A stretch of DNA of 64,000 bases, from positions 860,738 to 924,737 of the forward strand of contig CAWHOY010000006.1 in the NCBI GenBank assembly GCA_963831155.1, written 5' to 3'. Below, in pieces: positions 51,390-60,699 of this stretch (its first letter is position 1; every line of letters starts with the position of its first letter). Under the pieces are notes generated by a model. The model had not been told where the DNA came from and ran no database searches. It saw only the letters and a program-made list of their open reading frames with translations. Source of the stretch: CAVRXQ01 sp963831155 (GTDB taxonomy: Bacteria; Actinomycetota; Acidimicrobiia; Acidimicrobiales; Bog-793). The position numbers and the translations under genes are program-made.

Positions 51390-52573
51390 TCAGCGCTGCG
51401 CACCGAGCGTGGGATCCGAGAGATCGCACCGGATGTCTTTCGTGTCCGCGTCAGCACCGGCAGTCGTGATCCGCTGACGGGAAGCCCGAAGCAGCTCGAG
51501 CGGATCGTCCGCGGCGGTATCCGCGAGGCGCGGCGCGTGCACGTTCCGAGCTCAAGGCCAAGGTCAAGCGGGGGCGTACGCGGCGTTCCGTCGATGACGG
51601 TCGGCGAGCTGCTCGACGCGTGGCTCGCGCGTGCGCGAAGCGCGCTCGGCAAACCCGGCCGTGGTGGCCTCGAACAGAGCAGCTACAACAACTACGAGCT
51701 CCAGGTGCGGACATTGAAGGCCACGCAGCTCGCCCCATTCGTCTCGACCAGATCACGTACTCGCCAGCCGGTCGAGGAGACCTACGAGGCGCTCGAGGAG
51801 GTCCTCGGTCCCGCTCGTATGTCATCCAGGTGCACAAGGCGCTGCGCTCCGCGTTCAATCACGCGATGGGTGAGGGATGGATGATCCTTCAATCCGGCAG
51901 CGCTCGTCCGGACGCTTCCAGCCTGAGCCAGAAGAGCACGCCGCGCCACGCCGACGCGGGAACAGGTCGACGAGGCGTACGCTGCTCGCGCAGAAGCTCG
52001 ACCCAGACCTCGATGTGTTCGTCGCCACTGCTGCACTTACTGGACTGCGCCGCCAGGCGCTTTGTGGTCTTCGGTGGCGTGATATCGACTTCGAGTCACA
52101 GTCGATCTTCATTCGTCGGGTGGTCAACGTGGTCGGTGGGAGAGTCAGGAGTCGTCGACTACGCGAAGCACCGTCGCGGCAAGCCAGCACCGCCCCCGAA
52201 GTTCCTCGACGCGCGCGCTTGCTCCGAGGCTGCGAGGAGTTGCGCGAACGGCAGCGAACGACGCGCAGCGGATGATCGGCACCACGACTTCCGGACGGAT
52301 GGGTGGCTGTTCTCGAGCGATGGCATGGGACTCGAGGTGGCGAACCCCGAGTACTTCGGCCGACGCTCTCGAAAGCTCATGAGCTCGTCGGAGTCTGACG
52401 CGACGCTTCACTCGTTTCGTCATCACCGTGGCAGCAAGCTCGTCAGCGAGGGAGTCGATCCGGCGATCGCGGCACGTGAGCTCGACCACGCATCGCTCAG
52501 CTACTTCCTGAACACCTATGTGCACCCCGTGCGGAGCACGGTCGATCCGACGACTGTCGAGGATCGGTGGTAG
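51390..52573 (+). pseudogene. int: Tyrosine-type site-specific integrase, multiply frameshifted
   Basis: Homologous segments read in changing frames: IREIAPDVFRVRVSTG and IVRGGIREARRV (N-terminal arm-binding part), then TVGELLDAWLARARSALGKP (core-binding SAM-like part), SYVIQVHKALRSAFNHAMGE, then TGLRRQALCGLRWRDIDFES (first catalytic Arg), and finally HSFRHHRGSKLVSEGVDP with ARELDHASLSYFLNTYVHP (His-x-x-Arg, His, Tyr). At least four frame changes are needed, so no functional integrase is made. Its position beside tRNA-Ala identifies the element's insertion end. Confidence 0.85.
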
Positions 52574-52659
52574 TACGCGATCGGTGGCGACGTCGAACAA
52601 GTTCGCGGCAGGACGCCTCGCGACGATCGACGGAGGCACGATCATCCAGCATGAACGCA

Positions 52660-52860
52660 CTAGCGAGTCGAAAGCCAGCGCTCGAACGCCTCGCGCGAGA
52701 CGATCCAGCGTCCGACCGAACTTGAACGCACCCGGGAGCTCACCGCGTTTTGCTTGTCGGTAGGCGGTCTCGGTGCATACGCCAAGTTCCCATGCGGCTT
52801 CGGTGATCGAGAGCGTTGCCCGAGCGTGGGACTCCTCGTATTCATGCAGCCGACGGTTTA
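52660..52860 (-). pseudogene. Excisionase-like HTH gene with a frameshift
   Basis: Read on the minus strand, one frame gives ATLSITEAAWELGVCTETAY then RQAKRGELPGAFKFGRT, a MerR/excisionase-type HTH. The sense then moves to a second frame for WIVSREAFERWLSTR and a stop at 52660. This two-part match is what a small HTH_17 excisionase looks like with one indel. No good start codon was found for the first part, so the 5' boundary is approximate. It probably belonged with the decayed integrase. Confidence 0.65.
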
Positions 52861-53261
52861 GGTGGTCCCGAGCGTTCTTCCATCAGAGCGAGGAAGCGTC
52901 GGCGGTCCCGTTTGGCATTCACGTGGGGCCGTTGGAGCGATTGCTAGACTCGTCATTCCTCCCATCCCGCTAGCCGTCTATCTCGACGACGAACGCGATC
53001 GTGCGCAGGTGTTCCTCGAAGGACCCTTGGCCTGTCGCGAGGCGCACCGAAGTGAAGAGGGGGCGAGAAAGCCCCGAGCGCGAAAGCCGTGAGCGCATTG
53101 CGTGGCTGGATTCGACACCCAGTGAACCCACTGTGCGATTCGCTCCTCCGCGAAGTCCTCCGCGGCGAGAGATTTCTCCGAAGTTTCTGACGGCGCGGAG
53201 GTATCCATCCTCCGCGGCCCAGGTCGTCGCGCATCTCATGCCGGTGAGTATGCGGAATCGA

Positions 53262-53321
53262 TGTCCGCGAAAAGGTCCGCGGAATTGTCCGCGAAAAGGT
53301 CCGCGAAAACATCCGCGGCGC
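53262..53321. repeat. Tandem 12-bp repeat, TCCGCG core
   Basis: Five consecutive 12-bp units read TGTCCGCGAAAA, GGTCCGCGGAAT, TGTCCGCGAAAA, GGTCCGCGAAAA and CATCCGCGGCGC. The alternation of two variants suggests a 24-bp duplication. On the minus strand they encode a repeated FRGx tetrapeptide in a frame with no other support. Confidence 0.8.
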
Positions 53322-53450
53322 AGGTAGGCGGCACATTCTGAGAGCCGCAAATTTTTTTCAGGACGGCAGACACCTGTCGTCGTTCTCTCGTTCGCGCTGA
53401 CCGTCGTCGACATGCGAATCAACCTCCGCGACGGAGCATGACGGATGGGT

Positions 53451-53498
53451 GTCGACGCGAACGTCGACGCGAACGTCGACGCGAACGTCGACGGCCCA
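53451..53498. repeat. Tandem 12-bp repeat, GTCGACGCGAAC
   Basis: Three perfect copies of GTCGACGCGAAC are followed by a partial fourth (GTCGACGGCCCA). It has the same 12-bp period as the array 190 bp upstream but a different sequence. The GTCGACGCG core recurs twice near 53.9 kb. Confidence 0.85.
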
Positions 53499-53813
53499 GC
53501 TCAACGCACGAAAAGAATTTCTGAAGGCTCCGGGCGTCGCCGCACGTCGTTTCAGGAGAAAGGTGCCAACTGTGGAGCCCAACGATCCGGCTACCACCGG
53601 CCTCGACATGGGCGGCCCCGATGCCTCCAAACGAGCCCTACAACGCTCAGACGCCTGTCAGTCGGCGCAACAGAGTTCCTTCCTGCGGTCCTTTTTACCG
53701 ACCCTCATGCGCGGTCGCCGCAGGCACGTCTGAGGTACGGACTCACGGCTCCGCGACAGCGCCTCGGGGCGCGCTCGTCACGTCGGTTCACGGTGTCGAC
53801 GAAATTGTCGACG

Positions 53814-54056
53814 GAGGGGCTCATCGGGCAGCACACCTGATGCACAAGAGTGCCGAGGGGGTCGCGTCGACAACTTCGCGGAGGTCGTCAGCGCATCCTC
53901 CGAGCGTCGACGCGGACAATCATCTCAGTGTCCTCCGCGCGTCGACGCGGAGCACTTCAGGCGAAGGGCTCGTGATAACTCAGTCGGCCCACAGATTGTC
54001 CGCGGCGGGAAGCCTTGGCACCTTGTGCATAAGGTGTGCTGCCCGATGCGCCCCTC
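53814..54056. repeat. Large imperfect inverted repeat (45-nt arms)
   Basis: The left arm 53814–53858 and the reverse complement of 54013–54056 align over 44–45 nt with three mismatches and one indel; both share GGGCAGCACACCT and ATGCACAAG. The 154-bp interior holds the 21-bp direct repeats. The arms could form a very long hairpin, or be inverted ends of a small element. Confidence 0.8.
53896..53951. repeat. Pair of 21-bp direct repeats
   Basis: Copies at 53896–53916 and 53931–53951 match at 20 of 21 positions; each starts TCCTCCG and contains the CGTCGACGCGGA core also seen in the tandem array at 53.45 kb. They lie inside the large inverted repeat, like iterons or protein-binding sites. Confidence 0.75.
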
Positions 54057-54501
54057 GCGGACATCTAAAGCTGCCCCTCTCGCCAGACCCTATCGACAGC
54101 GACGAAGAGCGGCCTAGGTGCGCCTCCCTGGAATCTCTCGGAGCATGATCGAGCGAATCGTGGAGCCCACAGAGATGCACTGGGGCAAGGTGACAAGTCA
54201 GTGAGACAGCCCGATGGCATACTGTGATTACAGGCGCTGAGGACCGCACCTGCTCGTAGGTCATTGGCCGATCACGGCCGAAGAAGCCTTCCTCTCTGAA
54301 ATCGTTAGGTAGCGCTGCGCGCTTCCAGGAGGCTGAACAGATGGAAGGACCTAGACCTTCGAAGTCCCTCAGACAACGCGAAGCGTCCGCGTTTTTCGGG
54401 GCTGACCCGCGTAGAGTCGCCGGTGTGTCTCGCGGAATAACAACTCACTTACCGCTGGCCGAAATGAATTTCACTCCACATACGCCGCGGCGCGAATCGG
54501 C

Positions 54502-56131
54502 ATGAAGACCAAAGATGCAGTTACTGCGGACAAGCTTCGAGGCGGGTTCTATTCACCGGACGCGTTGGTGGACGTTTGCCTCGATCGGCTGACCAGCCTG
54601 TTGCGGAATTCGGACCGCTTGAGTGTCTTGGAGCCGAGCGCAGGAGACGGAGCCTTTCTTCGGCGTTTAGCAATAAGTGGTCTATCCGACCGCGTGAATT
54701 GGATCACGGCCGTAGAAGTACTCCCGAGCGAAGCTGCTGAGTGCGAAGTTGCTCTCGAAGCGACCGGTATCAATGGCGAGGTCCTGGCGTCAAGCGTTGT
54801 GAACTGGTTTGTCGACAACGAACGCGAATACGACGCTGCGATTGGTAACCCGCCCTTTGTGCGATTTCAATTCGTAGATAATCACACCAAGCTTGCGATT
54901 GAGCGTCTCGCGAAACAACTCGGCATTGCTCTTCGCGGAGTATCGAATCTTTGGCTTCCAGTCTTGCTCGGAGCCATCGACAAGCTGCGATACGGCGGCG
55001 CCTTCTCGTTCATTGTTCCGGCGGAGTGTTTTACTGGAATCTCTGCCGGCGTAGTTCGTCACTGGCTCCTAACTCATACCGAAGGTTTGTCATTTGATCT
55101 CTTTGCTCCCAACTCTTTTCCTGGCGTTCTTCAAGAGGTCGTTGTCTTAAGCGGGAGACGAGTCAAGGAAGACTGGACCCCCTCCGTCGTGACCATCACG
55201 GAGCATCGCGAGTTGAGCCGACCGGTTCGCTGGAAACATCGCGTCGAGGTATCGCCAAGATCGTGGACTCGCCTGCTGCTCTCGCCGCGTCAGTTAACCG
55301 CGCTCGATTCTGCGTATGCGACAACTTCGGTACTTCCACTCGGCTCTGTCGCCCGATTCGAGGTCGCGACCGTCACCGGTGCTAATGAGTTTTTCTCGGT
55401 AGATGCGGAGTCGCTCAGCACGTGGGACCTTGAATCCTGGCAGCGACCACTCTTACCCCGAATACGCAACGCAGCCGGCATTGTTTATGACACGTCGGAC
55501 CATTGCCAAACGGTTGAAGCTGGTGCCCGTGCATTCATGCTGGACTTCAGTCCAGCAAAGAACGATCCGGAACAGTCAACTGGCGCATCTGCATATCTTG
55601 AGATGGGCGAGGGTCAAGGTCTACATGAACGCTTCAAATGCCGCATCAGAACGCCCTGGTATCGAGTCCCCATAGTTCCACCTGGACAGCTAATGATGTC
55701 GAAGCGTTCGCACCGGTACCCGCAGCGTGGTGGTTAATGAGGCAGGTGTTGTAACAACGGACACGATCTACCGTGGTCGCATAGTTGACCCCGTAGTCAG
55801 CTCCTACGACATCGCCGCCATTTTTCACAACTCGCTCACTTTGCTCACGGCGGAATTGGAAGGTCGCAGCTTCGGAGGTGGGGTGCTCGAACTCGTGCCG
55901 TCCGAGGTGAGCCGCCTGTGCTTGCCCTTGATCCCGAAGTTCGGTGACGAAATCGGACGACTTGATGCCATCGTGAGGTCAGCCGGAACGGACGACGACC
56001 TGCTAATCGACGAGACAGATCGTCTTATTGCTAAATCGCCCATTGGCCTGGACCTCGATCTTCTCGCGGAGCTGCGACAAGCGCGTGATCTTCTGCTCCA
56101 ACGACGGATGGACAGGAACTCCGCCTCCTAG
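54502..56131 (+). pseudogene. N6-adenine DNA methyltransferase (Eco57I-like) with one frameshift
   Basis: The first frame (ATG 54502 to TAA 55737) begins KLRGGFYSPDALVDVCLDRL and has the SAM motif LEPSAGDGAFL and catalytic NPPF (AIGNPPFVRFQ), hallmarks of gamma-class adenine methyltransferases. Near 55722 the sense shifts frame and continues from VVVNEAGVVTTDTIYRGRIV to the stop at 56131, giving the target-recognition and C-terminal part. Joined, the protein is about 540 residues. The intact motifs and single indel suggest recent inactivation or a consensus error. It is the first gene of a restriction-modification-like cluster. Confidence 0.82.
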
Positions 56132-56226
56132 AACTGAATACTTGAGGCCCCCAACATCAAGGCCCCGACTCATAGTTTTCCGCGCCCAGCGTGCACCAAC
56201 CTCCGGGCCGCGCAACACTGGCGGGC

Positions 56227-57456
56227 ATGCACATCCGCCTGATTGCGCAACCATTTGCTGACGGCGAAAACCTTCATGACTTCTTCCGGCAGGTGGCTGA
56301 GGAGGGCTATGCGCACCTGACCATCGTGGTTGCCTGGGCCAAGCGAAGTGGACTCGATCGAATCGGTCCTTACATCGAGCAGCTTCGTCTCGATGGTGGC
56401 CACGCTCAGCTCATCGTCGGAATCGACGAAGGTGGCGCTACGAGACAGGGTCTTGAACTTGCGTTGGAACTGTTCGACACGGTCTATATCTTCCATGACC
56501 GACAGGCTCGTACGTTTCACCCAAAGCTGTACTCCGCAGCCGACGAACATCGAGCTCGCGTTTTCGTTGGATCAAACAACCTGACTGCGGGAGGCGTCTT
56601 CTATAACTATGAAGTCGCAATAGCGTGCGAATTAGACTTGTCGATTGACGAAGACTCCGCCTTCCTCGACGAAATCGATTCGTATGTACAACGTTTGATC
56701 GCAGACGAGGCGATTTGCCTTGAATTAACGCCGGAACTTTTGACCCAACTTTCAAAGGATGGTCGATACCGGATTGCCGACGAAGATCACTCCAGACATG
56801 TAGCTGTCGACGAAGCGCCATCCTCTCCCGACTCCGAAGTGGACCTGGATGACGAACCTGGCGCGTCCGTATTTGGCCGAAGCGCTGAGTCCAAGCGGTC
56901 GACAGCTACGTCACGAGCTAACAATGAGTCAGCGGCGCGTAATGTTCGTCGAGTAGGAAGGTCGCAACCGCAGACACCCTCTCCGGCCGACGACGCCTCG
57001 GAATCTGCAGTCATCAGACGATGGTTCAAGTTGATGCGGCCATCGGATGCGCAACACCCACCGACGCCGGGGAGCAACGTCACAGGTGTCCTGCGTTTGG
57101 TCAAGGCCGGCCACGAGATTGACCAAACCACATACTTCCGCCACGAGTTTTTTGGAGGGCTCGGCTGGTCGTCACGCACAACGAGTGGAGGAGAACTCGA
57201 AGAGGCCGCAGTTGACTTTTACGTGACCATCGACGGCATGGTGCACGGACTGAAGCGCCTCCGCGTAGATTACGGCGCGTACCGAGAGGCCGGCCAGAAC
57301 AATCACACGACCGTCTTGCACTGGGACGAACTTGGTCCACTATTGGCCCAAGCTAACTATTCAGGCCAATACGTCGTCATGGCATTACATGAAGACGGGT
57401 CCTACTCACTCGATATCACACCGGAGACACCGCCTGATATGTCCTTCATCCGTTAG
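56227..57456 (+). CDS. PLD-family nuclease, probable restriction endonuclease
   Basis: The protein is about 409 residues from ATG 56227 (MHIRLIAQPFADGENL); GTG 56191 is an alternative. The N-terminal phospholipase-D-like domain contains the HxK motif with the trailing Asn (FHPKLYSA, then VFVGSNNLTAGG), as in the BfiI and NgoFVII endonucleases. A serine-rich, charged linker (about residues 200–280) leads to a C-terminal domain (TGVLRLVKAGHEIDQTTYFR, FFGGLGW), probably the B3-like DNA-binding half seen in that family (inference). One HxK per chain implies a dimeric active site. Its position 95 bp after the methyltransferase supports a restriction role. Confidence 0.78.
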   Translation: MHIRLIAQPFADGENLHDFFRQVAEEGYAHLTIVVAWAKRSGLDRIGPYIEQLRLDGGHAQLIVGIDEGGATRQGLELALELFDTVYIFHDRQARTFHPKLYSAADEHRARVFVGSNNLTAGGVFYNYEVAIACELDLSIDEDSAFLDEIDSYVQRLIADEAICLELTPELLTQLSKDGRYRIADEDHSRHVAVDEAPSSPDSEVDLDDEPGASVFGRSAESKRSTATSRANNESAARNVRRVGRSQPQTPSPADDASESAVIRRWFKLMRPSDAQHPPTPGSNVTGVLRLVKAGHEIDQTTYFRHEFFGGLGWSSRTTSGGELEEAAVDFYVTIDGMVHGLKRLRVDYGAYREAGQNNHTTVLHWDELGPLLAQANYSGQYVVMALHEDGSYSLDITPETPPDMSFIR

Positions 57457-57552
57457 CTCACGTTTTTCGTGCGCTGACACAGGGTCATCACCGTTCTCTT
57501 CGGTCGTGTGAAATTGACCCGTGTCCCGATAAGAATGCGAGAGGATGCTTCT

Positions 57553-58410
57553 GTGACGAACTCCCCGCTTGACGGAAGCGACGCTGATTCGGACGCGCGA
57601 CTGAGATCGAGTGAAGTTGAGGCTCCTAACATCTCGACAACGATCCCTCCTGAACTAGATGAAATCCGACCCGAGATTGAACAATGCCTGAGTGATTCCA
57701 AGGGACAGATCGGCCTCGTGATGCAGTGCCTGCTATCCGGCCTGTCATCCGCCCGAGAAATCACTGACGCGGGGGCAGCCGCAAATGCTGGCGCAGCGAG
57801 CAATCTTCTGGTCCAGATCCGAACGATCCGCGATGGCTACATCCCGCCTGCGCCAAGTAGAGCGGCGCAATCTCTCTCGGCAGCCAGGAGCTTCTTGAGG
57901 CAACACCGGGGCAGGCTGTCACCAGCTGCGGAGGCGCACGTTACAGCTGTTATCGACCGACTCGACGAGCAGGTGAATGACCGAAATGCTCAGGAGCGCG
58001 AAGAGCAGACAATTCAACAGCAAGGCGATGCACTTGAAGAATCGCTCGTTCAGTTAGGCGGCATTTACGTCTACACGTTTCCCCACTACTGGAGGTATCC
58101 GACAGTCGAAGGTACCAACCGCACCCTTCTTAAGGTGGGGATGACTACGCGCACCGCAACCGAGCGCGTACGACAACAGGCACGTCTCACAGGTCTTCCA
58201 GAAGACCCCTTACTCCTTCGCGTCTATCAGCATCCGACACGGGACCCAAAGCAACTCGAGCACGACTTTCATGTCCTTCTGGATTCCGCTGGCCATACCC
58301 GGAGCCCGTCGCGAACCGGTGGACGCGAATGGTTCGAAACGAGTATCGACTTCCTGGACGCCGTTGCAAGCGTGTTGGGACTCACGATCTCCGGAGCTGA
58401 AGTCGAGTAG
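57553..58410 (+). CDS. GIY-YIG (T5orf172/MUG113-type) nuclease-domain protein
   Basis: The protein is about 285 residues; GTG 57553 has AGAGGA upstream (GTG 57508 is also possible). An alpha-helical N-terminal half (QSLSAARSFLRQHRGRL, DRLDEQVNDRNAQEREEQ) precedes a T5orf172-like domain with GGIYVYTFPHYW, LLKVGMTTRTATERVRQQAR, LEHDFHVLLDS and a closing GGREWFETSIDFL. These carry the family's Tyr, Arg and Glu positions. Such proteins occur in phages and defence islands; it may be a third restriction component or an independent nuclease. It starts 97 bp after the PLD gene. Confidence 0.75.
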   Translation: MTNSPLDGSDADSDARLRSSEVEAPNISTTIPPELDEIRPEIEQCLSDSKGQIGLVMQCLLSGLSSAREITDAGAAANAGAASNLLVQIRTIRDGYIPPAPSRAAQSLSAARSFLRQHRGRLSPAAEAHVTAVIDRLDEQVNDRNAQEREEQTIQQQGDALEESLVQLGGIYVYTFPHYWRYPTVEGTNRTLLKVGMTTRTATERVRQQARLTGLPEDPLLLRVYQHPTRDPKQLEHDFHVLLDSAGHTRSPSRTGGREWFETSIDFLDAVASVLGLTISGAEVE

Positions 58411-58589
58411 CGCTTTTGCTTTCGCCCCTGGTGATCTCGCCTCGCTCATTTGTTGTTGTATGGGAAGGGAATCGATCTCGCTCGTCAGTCATCATGGGGT
58501 GATGAATCAATTCACTGTGACCAACGTCCGGCGAAATCTGGACTTGCTTTCACGTTTCCGACGACTCTGTCGATAGAGCGATTGGAGTT

Positions 58590-59306
58590 ATGGAGGAACT
58601 CGGAAGGGTGTCCGAGTCGCGAGGACATGAGACATGTTTCGAGGTGGACGGAAGTCCGGGATTCTGGATAACCGTTGCGGACATTCCTTGGAGGCTGTTG
58701 ATCAGCGAAGAATTGGACAAGGCCGAGCTTCCCGTGCGAGAGGAAGTGGAAGAGGCCTCCTACGATTGGAAACGAATTCCGTTACGGATCGAGCCTGTGC
58801 CATCGGGACGGCTCGCAATCGAGCTCTCTGATGATCACCGTTTCTCGGGACGCAAGCGGAGATGGGCAGACCGGAGACGCTGGAGCTTGGTTAGCAAGAT
58901 TCCGGAGATTATTTCGGAGCTTGAGGCACGTAGCGCGACACTGCATGCGAGGGAAGTCGAAGAGCACCATTTGCTCGAACTGCGTCGTCGAGAGTGGCAG
59001 CAAGCGATGGATGAAGCGCGTTCTCAATTCCACCTCGATCAAAAGCGGAGAGCACTGTTGGACCAGGTTGCGATGTGGAGGCAACACCAGGACGTTGTTG
59101 CATTCTGTGATGTCCTCGACAAGCTCGTGTCCGAAGACGTGAATCAAGATCGGGCGGGACGGTTACGCAGTTGGTTGGAATGGTGTCGTGGCTATGCCGC
59201 TCGTGTAGGTACCAACGTCCCAATGGCACCTGAGGAGAAAGAGCCGACGCCCAATGAACTAAAGCCTTACTTGGGAAAGTGGAGTCCCTACGGTCCCGAG
59301 AACTGA
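58590..59306 (+). CDS. Uncharacterised protein with coiled-coil middle
   Basis: This 238-residue protein matches no family I can name. The N-terminal third is beta/mixed (FEVDGSPGFWITVADIPWRL, IPLRIEPVPSGRLAIEL), residues about 105–165 are a charged helix (SELEARSATLHAREVEEHHL, QQAMDEARSQFHLDQKRRAL), and it ends LKPYLGKWSPYGPEN, a tail I have a sense of seeing in other mobile-island hypothetical proteins. The upstream 180 bp lack a clear gene, so the 5' end may be longer or broken. It ends 1 bp from the convergent next gene. Confidence 0.6.
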   Translation: MEELGRVSESRGHETCFEVDGSPGFWITVADIPWRLLISEELDKAELPVREEVEEASYDWKRIPLRIEPVPSGRLAIELSDDHRFSGRKRRWADRRRWSLVSKIPEIISELEARSATLHAREVEEHHLLELRRREWQQAMDEARSQFHLDQKRRALLDQVAMWRQHQDVVAFCDVLDKLVSEDVNQDRAGRLRSWLEWCRGYAARVGTNVPMAPEEKEPTPNELKPYLGKWSPYGPEN

Positions 59307-59307
59307 G

Positions 59308-60102
59308 TTACTGATCCAATTTCTTCGAGGATGCACGCAATTGATCCAATGGAATGCCGAGCTCGCGTTTGAGCTCGTTAGCTTTTCGCTGATCGCCCGC
59401 GGCTTCGAGGGATCGGATTGCACGTTCCGCAATACCTCCGATACGAGCAACCTCTTCCCTGAGTGCAACCAGCTCATCAAACCGTCTTCGAGGTTCTGCT
59501 CCACACCACTCACGTGCAAGCTCATAGGACGGTTGCCAGCGCGCATCGATTTCCGCACACTGCTCCGCGGGGATGAAGTGGCTCTCGCCTTTTCGAAATT
59601 CGTAATACTCGCCGTGCATCGCACGATCGCGCTTCTTGTCTTCCTCTCGTCGCACATAGGCGAGGACCTTGTCGGCGACGAGAGGAGCGGCAAGGAGCAC
59701 CACCTTGTGGGCGGTTGACCACGGAGCGACGTAAGTTCCATCGTCGTCGAAGAAGGCGAGGGGCTCTTCAGTCAGTTCGCTAACCGAAAGTCCAATCTTC
59801 TCGGCAAGGCTGTTGACGTCGGAAGCCATCAGGACTCCGACGTTCTGATTAAAGCCAAGTTCGACGCCAAGGTCGCCAAGCTCAGACAAGACGTATTCGG
59901 CAGCCCAGTTTTCGGGCGTGTCGCTCACATGCCACGACGCGCTTCGCACGGCTTCCCAACGCTGCTCACGGGCAAGCCACGAATCGATGTCCGACCACGT
60001 CACCTTGAGGCGAGCTGGCGGGACCCAATCCTGTTTGCCCTCATAGACGTCGTCGACGAATCGGATTTGAACTCGGAGCGGCTTTGCGGTTCCAACCCGC
60101 AA
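59308..60102 (-). CDS. Uncharacterised protein downstream of the XRE regulator
   Basis: The protein has at least 264 residues; TTG 60102 is the annotated start, but the frame remains sensible upstream (DPVAQVEVLRVG), so the true start may be further 5' or damaged. It contains VQIRFVDDVYEGKQDWVPPARLKVTW, a pattern known from actinobacterial hypothetical proteins, then a helical C-terminal half. There is no HExxH metallopeptidase motif, so it is not a CapP-type partner. It lies about 90 bp after the XRE gene on the same strand and is probably co-transcribed. Confidence 0.6.
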   Translation of the reverse strand: MRVGTAKPLRVQIRFVDDVYEGKQDWVPPARLKVTWSDIDSWLAREQRWEAVRSASWHVSDTPENWAAEYVLSELGDLGVELGFNQNVGVLMASDVNSLAEKIGLSVSELTEEPLAFFDDDGTYVAPWSTAHKVVLLAAPLVADKVLAYVRREEDKKRDRAMHGEYYEFRKGESHFIPAEQCAEIDARWQPSYELAREWCGAEPRRRFDELVALREEVARIGGIAERAIRSLEAAGDQRKANELKRELGIPLDQLRASSKKLDQ

Positions 60103-60192
60103 GACCTCGACTTGGGCAACCGGATCGGATGACCGTTGCTCGATATGCCCACATCTCGCCGGCCCGGATGTCTGGTGCCGTCGGCAAGGCCC

Positions 60193-60531
60193 TCACCTCC
60201 TCGCAGAGTCTCGCTTGCGTTCGATGGAAGCGACCTTGCCTGCAGCCACCGGCCCTTCCAGCAATTGCCACGAGCATCCCATTGCGTGCGCGATTCGTAC
60301 CAGCGTCGACTCGTTTGGAGCGATGACGCCGCGCTCAATGCGGGAAAGGTCGCCCTGGTCAATATTGGCCTTGTCAGCGAGCTGGGCTTGAGTCCAACCC
60401 AATTCCAGTCGACGTTGCATCACTTGAACGGCAAGTCCATAAGCATGTTCGACGACTTCGGCCTTGCCGCGGGCTTCCGGTGGGAGGCGTCCCCGCGGCT
60501 CAGAACTTGCGTCGTTGTAAATGCGCGTCAT
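60193..60531 (-). CDS. XRE-family transcriptional regulator
   Basis: This 112-residue DNA-binding protein has a Cro/CI-type HTH at about residues 35–90 (RRLELGWTQAQLADKANIDQ, GDLSRIERGVIAPNESTLVR) and short tails. ATG 60531 lies only 9 nt after a −10 element, so the mRNA is nearly leaderless. A 10-bp palindrome covers its own −35 and −10, strongly indicating autorepression. It is divergent from the CBASS operon and may control it as CapH-type XRE proteins do for other CBASS loci (inference). Confidence 0.88.
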   Translation of the reverse strand: MTRIYNDASSEPRGRLPPEARGKAEVVEHAYGLAVQVMQRRLELGWTQAQLADKANIDQGDLSRIERGVIAPNESTLVRIAHAMGCSWQLLEGPVAAGKVASIERKRDSARR

Positions 60532-60537
60532 AGAGAC

Positions 60538-60569
60538 CAGATTATGGGTTTTGAGCCATAATCTGTCAA
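60538..60569 (-). promoter_or_regulatory. Consensus promoter overlapped by a palindromic operator
   Basis: On the minus strand, TTGACA (60569–60564) is followed after 17 nt by CATAAT (60546–60541), then ATG 9 nt later. CAGATTATGG (60538–60547) and its exact complement CCATAATCTG (60556–60565), 8 nt apart, sit on the −10 and −35 respectively. Binding there by the XRE protein would block polymerase. Confidence 0.8.
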
Positions 60570-60699
60570 TCTGGTTTCCAGGCTCGCTTACGAATTAATC
60601 AGCTATGCAATGGCCATTCTTCGAGCGAACAGTGTTTGATACACCCAGTCCGTACGCTGAAAGGCAATTGGTTACTTTGATATCGCGCATGGAAAGGCG

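Larger units (their letters stand above)
52861..54501. other. Gene-poor repeat-rich stretch inside the island
   Basis: About 1.6 kb lacks any open frame I can support as a gene; overlapping frames on both strands have low-complexity products. It contains two 12-bp-period tandem arrays, a pair of 21-bp direct repeats and a 45-bp imperfect inverted repeat, listed separately. Possible origins are a lost replication/transfer region or decayed genes. Codon patterns do not favour any frame. Confidence 0.55.

Noticed and set aside
52970..53422. Minus-strand open frames in the repeat-rich region as genes
   Set aside because: Products are low-complexity (FRGx repeats), overlapping in several frames, with no start signal or family resemblance.
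53262..53498. Tandem 12-bp arrays considered as a CRISPR
   Set aside because: Units are contiguous with no unique spacers and no cas genes nearby.
59308..60102. ImmA/IrrE or CapP metallopeptidase partner of the XRE regulator
   Set aside because: No HExxH motif anywhere in the frame.
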